From Taeniopygia guttata (lineage: Eukaryota > Chordata > Aves > Passeriformes > Estrildidae), in NCBI RefSeq assembly GCF_048771995.1, contig NC_133024.1, positions 67,001 through 131,000 on the forward strand: a stretch of 64,000 bases of DNA. Direction: 5' to 3'. Position 1 is the stretch's first letter; each line of letters begins with the position of its first letter. Positions 58,901-64,000 of the stretch are shown piece by piece. Both the position numbers and the translations under genes were made by a program. The notes beneath the pieces are model-generated. The model was given only the letters and a program-made list of their open reading frames with translations, had not been told where the DNA came from and searched no databases.

Positions 58901-61403
58901 TCCTCTTCCTTTTAACAGGGATTAGCTTCTCCCTGTGTTAACAAGGACTAGACACCCTTCAGCAATGTCTTTATGTTTTGTCCTGCCCTCCTTTATTGTA
59001 AAAATTTTTATTATTTTTTAAAATGTGCTACCTAGTGCAGACTATTGATTTGGATTGTTTTAGCAGCAGATGTTTCTTTTTTCTTAAGTCTTAAGACCTA
59101 AGGAACACTACATTGCTCAAGCTTATCATGAACACAGAGATTTACTTTAAATGTTAACAATAGTTGACTTTGCCATGGAGGAGTGCTAATTAAAGGAAAA
59201 ACAAGAAGCAGCTGTAAAATATGATATCATTCAGTTAAAAAGATGACGTTACAGAAGGTATGGAATAGGGCAACAGGTTTTATTCATCAGCAGTAACCTA
59301 GAATTTTGCTTTTTGCAAGCACAAAAATATATTCTATTTCTGAAAATCCATTATGGTATTAAGTCTGTCTTGATGTTTTGAGTTCTTTTCAGAACAAACT
59401 TCTTCCTGAGAACTGCAATAATAAAGGCAGCTACCATATTCCTACTTCGCTACGATGCTGTATAAATGCTAATATACTTTAGCTAACTATAGTGAAATAA
59501 AACTTACCTTAAAAATCAAATCCTTTTTCCCATAATGAAGCTCTTTCAGCTGGGCTTGGATCTTTTTTGACTGAAAATGAAGATAATCAAATCAGGTTTT
59601 GGGTTTTTTAAATTTTAAATATTAAAAAAAATTATGTGAATTCTGAGAACAGCAGAACCTAGATCAGATTTATAATGTAGAATGTCCCCCTCCAAATAAT
59701 TGTCGATTGCTTTTCCAGTTTCACAAGTCAAACCAACCAAAAGTACTGAGGAAAATGCAAAACGGCACACAACTAAAACACATACCTGAGTTAGGACTGT
59801 AAAGAACAGCAGCTGGGCTTACACATTTTGGACATGAGCTGTTATTAATACTTGCCATGAAGCATAACTGAAGGCATCAACTTCAAAGTAAACAATCTTA
59901 TTCTTAGAAGCAAAAAGGCTCCATAGGCTTATAAAAGTCTTTGTAAAGATCAGGGTGTTGCAGGTGTACTACTTTGGAGCTACCTTCTCAGTTTGTAACC
60001 ATGCCCTTGAAAGTACAGGCATAGTTATGCTTATTTATATCAGTTTAAGCTGATATTTACTTTATATATTGCTAAATATATCCTTAAAATAATTCTAACT
60101 AGTAGTCTATATATTATTTTATTAATTGAAACAAAAGAAATAGAAATTGATTTTTTGTACTAAACTCAACTATTCAAGGAACATTATTTCACCATTTACC
60201 CAAGCATCCTCTCAAAGTAATAATTTGTTTTTAATAAAATACACAATCCCAACTGATAAACAAGACACTCTCTTGTATTAATTAATGCCAAGTGTTTCGA
60301 AGTCCTTGGAATGGATTAGAAATCTGTTTCACTTTTACTGAAAGAGCATTCCATAAACATAATGTATTACAAAAGGAGTATATCTTAAGTTGGAATTTTA
60401 AAAAAGATTTTATTTCTTACCAATTGATGCAGTCCAATTCAGTGACAGACTTTTGGGAAGGCTGAATAAATCTAAGGAATGGTATTCTGTAAAATCTGAA
60501 ACTAATAGCAAAGATCAGTGCAGCAAAATTCTTTGAAACAATTTGGATTTTGAAAAACTTAAGAAAAACATTTCTAATCCTATTATTTCCTATCTTTGAG
60601 AATTTAGCAGAAACTTGACTTTCTAAGTACTGATCTCAAAAGGCATAGACTCTAATGAAGAAAATGCTTTCAATCATCATTAGGAAAATTTTAGTACAGA
60701 GGAAATTTTTTATGCTTTGGTTTCTTTCTGGCAAGGTGCAATAACCTTAAGAGCAATTATAGATGCAAAAAACCCAGACTAAAGTAATGTGAATAAATCA
60801 GATTCACATGTAATAACTTTTTTTTTTGAAATTAAAAGAGAAATAAAGGGAATGCTTATAAGAGTGCAGGTACTTCTACATTGAGGAATTTGCCAAAGAC
60901 AGGATCTTTATTCCCCTGAAATAAGGAAGCATTCTGGAAATCAGTAATAATGGATTGTTCCTGTCTCAACTTCAAAACAAGCCTTTGGCAATTCCTGGCT
61001 TAGTGTAGACAAGGAGTTCATGTAAATGAAATCAGTTTTATATATTTTATAGATGCATATATCTATAGAATTATATCATAGGCACGCCTAGATGATTTTA
61101 TCAGTCTAAAACTAGAGTTTGCAACTTGCTTTCTAATACATTTGAACTGCTTCTTGTGAAGTCACAAAAATAAGTTGGGATGACAGCACTTCAGGAACAC
61201 TCACCATATAAGCATAATATATATATATTTTCTACTCATATGTGTTTTTGTATATATATAAAATACACCAGGACCTCAGTACAAAATACTTTGATGCAAA
61301 TTTTTTTGGGTACATTAGATTTAGAACAGAGAGGAATCTTCCTTACCTCTTCTGCGTGCAAAGCACCAAGCTTGTTTCCTGACCAGAGCTTGTTTTTGAG
61401 GCT
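49236..61403 (-). CDS. LUZP2: LUZP2 (leucine zipper protein 2), partial gene, four exons
   Basis: Four minus-strand exons (61,347-61,403; 59,508-59,570; 52,696-52,770; 49,236-49,400) are all in phase 0. They encode a continuous coiled-coil stretch that I recognise as LUZP2, a vertebrate protein of about 350 residues with a signal peptide and leucine zipper, mainly expressed in brain. Hallmarks are SLKNKLWSGNK, HAEE, SKKIQAQLKEL, AQQLTDLEQKLSVAK and ESQLKALKETVQLCL. Splice sites are canonical and there are no stops. The N-terminal exons and the last exon are absent, and the first exon is cut by element B at 61,403/61,404. Introns of about 1.8, 6.7 and 3.3 kb lie between. Whether it is a working gene, an N-truncated duplicate or a chimera is open. 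Confidence 0.88.
50997..51088 (+). repeat. (GGGAAAAA)n microsatellite
   Basis: About eleven perfect 8-bp units, preceded by an impure purine-rich stretch. Confidence 0.93.
51748..52294 (-). mobile_element. CR1 LINE 3' fragment
   Basis: The plus strand reads as the complement of a CR1 3' end: ATCCACAGAATCAT, then GGAAGAGACC, CTCCACAACCTCCCTTGGCA, CTTATTCCAATGCCTAACCA, then TTCTCTGAACTCACTCCAGC, GAGTGGCCCAAAAC, GTGTGGCCTTACCAG and TCACTTTCCTAGTCCTACTG. These are classical avian CR1 words. The fragment is diverged, 5' truncated and inactive. Confidence 0.85.
52696..52770 (-). CDS. LUZP2: LUZP2 exon
   Basis: A 75-bp exon between TTGATCCCCACAG and a GACAAA/GTAAGA donor. It encodes AQQLTDLEQKLSVAKDKLEN followed by AALDK, heptad-like. 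Phase 0 at both ends. Confidence 0.88.
53431..53453 (-). repeat. 23-nt duplicate of part of the CR1 fragment
   Basis: TTTTTAAGTGAGTGGCCCAA followed by AAC is identical to 52,183-52,205 in the CR1 copy, while the sequence around it is unrelated. Confidence 0.6.
55116..55505. mobile_element. Possible ERV/LTR-derived fragment
   Basis: It starts TGTCTTGTTCTGGTTTG and contains CCAATGAGAGACTCCAA and ACAGTTTATTAGGAAAA, words I associate with passerine LTRs. No clear second end or target duplication was found, and there is no coding capacity. Confidence 0.35.
55947..55977 (+). repeat. Poly-T tract
   Basis: About 31 T in a row. An A-rich tract of (CAAAA)-type units is at 55,528-55,561. Confidence 0.9.
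56636..56880 (+). mobile_element. Possible ERVL-type LTR fragment
   Basis: GGGACTGCAACCACCATTTG, GACTGCCACCACCACGCTGA, CCAACAGGGTATCAGG and TGTTCTGACTTTGTCCC are followed by a TATTAAATTGTAG stretch. This resembles songbird ERVL-like LTRs from memory. It is a short remnant without coding sequence. Confidence 0.42.
57001..57019 (+). repeat. (TG)n microsatellite
   Basis: Nine to ten TG units. Confidence 0.9.
58525..58624 (+). repeat. A-rich low-complexity tract
   Basis: Runs of A interrupted by C (ACAAAAACAAAAACC and similar), ending in an 18-nt A-run. It may be a decayed retroposon tail, but no body is recognised next to it. Confidence 0.75.
59508..59570 (-). CDS. LUZP2: LUZP2 exon
   Basis: A 63-bp exon between CTTCATTTTCAG and a TTTAAG/GTAAGT donor, reading SKKIQAQLKELHYGKKDLIF then K. 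Phase 0 at both ends. Confidence 0.88.
61347..61403 (-). CDS. LUZP2: LUZP2 exon, truncated at its 5' side
   Basis: Nineteen codons reading SLKNKLWSGNKLGALHAEE end at GAAGAG/GTAAGG. Upstream of the AGC (Ser) codon the sequence is GC-rich element B, with no pyrimidine tract, so no normal acceptor is visible. In the family this segment is preceded by further coiled-coil residues, which are missing. Confidence 0.85.
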
Positions 61404-61898
61404 CGGGCCGCCCGAGCCGCCGCCGCCCCCCGCCCTGCGCTCACAGACACCGCCCCGCGCGCCGCTCGCGGTGCTGCTGACCCCACAGCCCCTGTGCACG
61501 GCACCGGAACCGCCGCGGAAAATCCCGTCGGGGGGCGCCGGCGTTGGGGACAATTCAGGCAGTGTAGAAAAAACAGACACGGGTCCTCGAATGCCGACGT
61601 CCTCTTTTTCGCGCCATCTCGAGAAGGTCAAGCGAGTCCGCGACAAGCCACTCCCAAGATGGCGGCCGCGGGCGGCGGGCTGCAGTACCGCCCTCTGCCC
61701 ACAGGGCGGCAGCACTGCCGCCCGCCACCGCCGGGGGCCGCCGCTCGCCTCGGGGCCGCGGGCGGGGCCGGCGGCAGAAAAGAACGGGCGCGATGCCCTC
61801 CGGAACCTGCCCTGCAGCAAATGCCCCAAAACATCCCGCGCGGAAAAGAACGCCAGCAAAAAAACCCCTGCCTCTAACCCAACAGGAACCAAAAGCAA
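61347..61898 (-). CDS. Chimeric open frame: element B head fused in frame to LUZP2
   Basis: On the minus strand an ATG at 61,896-61,898 opens a frame that runs 184 codons without a stop to the LUZP2 donor at 61,347. The last 19 codons are LUZP2 (SLKNK... to HAEE) in the correct frame and phase. The first 165 are Arg/Gly/Ala/Pro-rich with no recognised domain or signal peptide. Spliced to the next three exons, the frame would add 101 codons of coiled coil. In element B copy 1 the matching frame ends early, because copy 1 has two fewer A in GTAGAAAACAGAC. Stop codons are rare in such GC-rich DNA, so an open frame by chance is quite possible. Confidence 0.3.
61404..61850. promoter_or_regulatory. 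CpG-island-like head of element B, copy 2
   Basis: A GC- and CpG-rich stretch with a YY1-type AAGATGGCGGC (61,656-61,666) and a CTCF-like CCACAGGGCGGCAG (61,699-61,712), spaced as at 42,397-42,453. It directly abuts the truncated LUZP2 exon on the 5' side. Confidence 0.6.
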
Positions 61899-62540
61899 AA
61901 ACCTTCTCTTTTAAACTGCATTTCAAGCTCTTTTATTTTTATATTTTTCATATTTATATTCACATTCGGATTTATAACGTATATTGATGTGTAATTGTAT
62001 TTTTATAATTTCTCACATTTATTCCTTTATTACAATTTATATTTTTATGCATTGCTTAATACATTGCTTACATATTTCTATAGATAGATTTCTATTTCTA
62101 AAAGGTTTCTATTGCTTAAAATAAACCCCTGCCTCTATCCAAGTAAAAATCTTTTAAAAACCCCTTTTCTTTTAAACTGCGTTTAAATTTATCTCTATAT
62201 TTCGCATTTATATTCAAATTTACGTTTAAAATGTAGATTGATGTATGGTGTTATATGAAAGTATAAAATAGAAATGAAAATAAATATTCAGAAGAGATAG
62301 AATAGAAAAATCTCTGCATACATTGAATATATATTTCTATATTTAGAATGATATCAAAATAAAAGGTATATTCATTTTTCTTCCATTAAAACCCTGCCTC
62401 TAACCAAATAAAAAGCAAAAAAAAAGCCCCTTCTTTAAACGATACTTGAATATTTATATATTGTTTTCATCATTATAGTCACATTTGCATTTCTACTTTA
62501 TAGTGACGTATTTAGAAATATATATCACATATATATATAT

Positions 62541-62578
<38 letters not shown>

Positions 62579-62668
62579 GGTAGCAAGATAGACAAATTAT
62601 TATTTATATTATATTTCACATATACTGCTAATACTTATTTTTACTTACCTTTGAATTTTTTATATAGA
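61459..62668. repeat. Duplicated element B, copy 2
   Basis: It matches 42,203-44,135 in order and orientation. The minisatellite and first YY1/CTCF pair of copy 1 are deleted, and so is the 850-bp insertion. The right end lies near TTTTTTATATAGATCCCCAG, after which the sequence is unique. Confidence 0.88.
62521..62576 (+). repeat. (TA)n microsatellite
   Basis: TA units with two CA interruptions inside the third AT-rich unit of element B copy 2. Copy 1 has only a short ATATATATTATATAG-like stretch at the same point (about 44,030). Confidence 0.9.
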
Positions 62669-64000
62669 TCCCCAGCAACAATATTTAGAGCATCTGCAAA
62701 TAAAAGACTGGGAAACAGTTATTTTACTCCATCAGAACTTGGGAAAGGCCAGATTTAGATCTCTCCAAAGGGTCAAAGCTACATAACACCAGTTAATACC
62801 ATTTACTGTAGAAGCTGAACTGATTTTGGTCTACACATAAGTTTCCTGTTTCTGCCAAACTTCTGCATGAATATTAAAAGTCTGAAGAATGACCACAAGC
62901 AGATCACCTAAACCTACGAGCTCACTGTTTCCCAGTTTTAACCATGCCAGGATCTTCTCTTTTGATCACGTGAGTGGACATTTCCCTCTAAAACCTTCTG
63001 ACCTAACCAAGAAGTCTCACCATTACCAAAGTTTCACACCAAAAGCAAAGCACCTCTGTCTGTATCATGCCTGCTGATGGTGCCAGCACACAGTATGGCC
63101 CAAGGTGTCTGCCCCATGGATTTCCCCGGGGTATTCACACTTTTCCAAAGGTAGCCAGCACCTACGCTGACTCTGAAAACAATTGCCCTTGCAAGAAGGG
63201 TCCATGGCAGCTCGGGGCACTCGTGGTCAGCCACAGGGCCTTGACACACAGAACAGGATAAAGGGACTTGGAGGATTCCCACAGCTGGCCTGCACTGACA
63301 GATAGAGCAAGTCCCTTGGGATTGTGGAGTGAATTCTGCCTCCCAAGGACTGCAGGCTCACATCCACACCCAGGACTATTCAGAAGAGCTGCAGCAAGAG
63401 CAGACATCGGGCAGCTCAGGGTTTCTCTAAGCCCAGTCCTACAAGCCTGTGGGAGCCACAGGTAGCCAGGAAGTTCCTGAGGAATCCAGACCCTCAGCCA
63501 GCAGCACAAAGTCCCAGAGCTGCCAAATCAGAGAGAACTGCCTTCCACCTCTTTTCGCTCACACACTGGTGCTGAAAACTGCCAGACAGGCTAAAAGTCA
63601 CTCAGGGAGATATAGAGGGTGTTACTGATAAAGAGTTCTAGGGAAGCTGGATGGCCAGCATCCATCAAACTATCTTCTGGAAATCCCAGCTGTCACATTT
63701 CACTCCACTTTTCCCTTTAACTCAGGCTTTCCCCTTCCAGAATCAATTCTTCCTCCCCACCCTCTCCCACTCCCTGTGCAGATAGCTGGCAACACGCACA
63801 AGCTGGATCCACATGTGGTCACTGAAATTTGGCTGCACAGCTGACCTTTGCTGCTGCCAAAGGGAGGGAATTCCAGGCCAGAGCACCCCTCTCTGCCTGC
63901 CCTTCACTTTTCAGAGCTAATTGGCTTTTCTATCCCTTTCAGCACAGCACAGCATGGCCTCGTGGAGCTTGAAAAGCAGCAGTGGTTTTTATCACCATGG
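62669..64000. other. Unique sequence, nothing recognised
   Basis: About 1.3 kb of ordinary composition up to the window edge. I looked on the minus strand for the missing LUZP2 exons and found none. Open frames here (for example minus 63,162-63,509) have no recognised domain. Confidence 0.4.

Noticed and set aside
61404-61440. Normal splice acceptor for the truncated LUZP2 exon
   Set aside because: The sequence upstream on the minus strand is GGC/GGG-rich without a pyrimidine tract, so an ordinary acceptor is unlikely.

Overview
The window looks like songbird (passerine) nuclear DNA. Support comes from a CR1 3' fragment, passerine-style ERV-derived fragments, exons of two vertebrate genes (URB1 and LUZP2), and a 191-bp satellite. 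From memory, 191 bp is also the unit length of the zebra finch satellite called Tgut191A. I could not compare sequences, so the species is an inference.

Layout: (1) 1-22,865 is a continuous head-to-tail array of about 120 satellite monomers, cut by the left edge of the window. It has large nested block duplications at offsets near 4.0, 5.0, 6.3 and 7.6 kb. (2) At about 22,865 the array flips polarity, and about 255 bp of inverted satellite runs to 23,120. (3) 23,121-47,166 is a mosaic. It holds G-depleted, A/C-rich blocks (23.1-25.4, 32.2-35.4, 44.7-45.9 kb), CpG-rich islands (25.4-25.9, 27.8-28.7, 41.6-42.6, 45.9-46.5 kb), stretches of ordinary composition, and four minus-strand exons of URB1 (39.3-41.3 kb). 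The last URB1 exon has a reading-frame break, so this is probably a pseudogene fragment. (4) 47.2-61.3 kb is ordinary AT-rich intron-like DNA. It carries four minus-strand exons of LUZP2 with intact frame and splice sites, plus scattered CR1, ERV-like and microsatellite sequence. (5) 61.4-62.7 kb is a second copy of the GC-rich plus AT-rich element found at 42.2-44.1 kb. It abuts the truncated LUZP2 exon, and an open frame from the GC-rich part runs in frame into LUZP2. (6) 62.7-64 kb holds nothing I can name.

Two duplicated elements explain much of the mosaic. Element A (23.9-26.8 and 44.7-47.2 kb) has a GC-rich core that is nearly identical between copies and a G-poor flank that is much more diverged. 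Element B (42.2-44.1 and 61.5-62.7 kb) has a CpG-rich head with YY1-like and CTCF-like motifs followed by AT-rich tandem units of about 264 bp. In the middle of the window B and A lie side by side, giving a GC-AT-GC composite from about 41.6 to 47.2 kb. Both gene fragments are on the minus strand, each with a B element on its 5' side.

Satellite DNA, segmental duplications and fragments of two genes whose human orthologues are on different chromosomes point to a pericentromeric, sex-limited or germline-restricted type of region. The sequence alone cannot decide which. No complete gene, rRNA, tRNA or CRISPR array was found.
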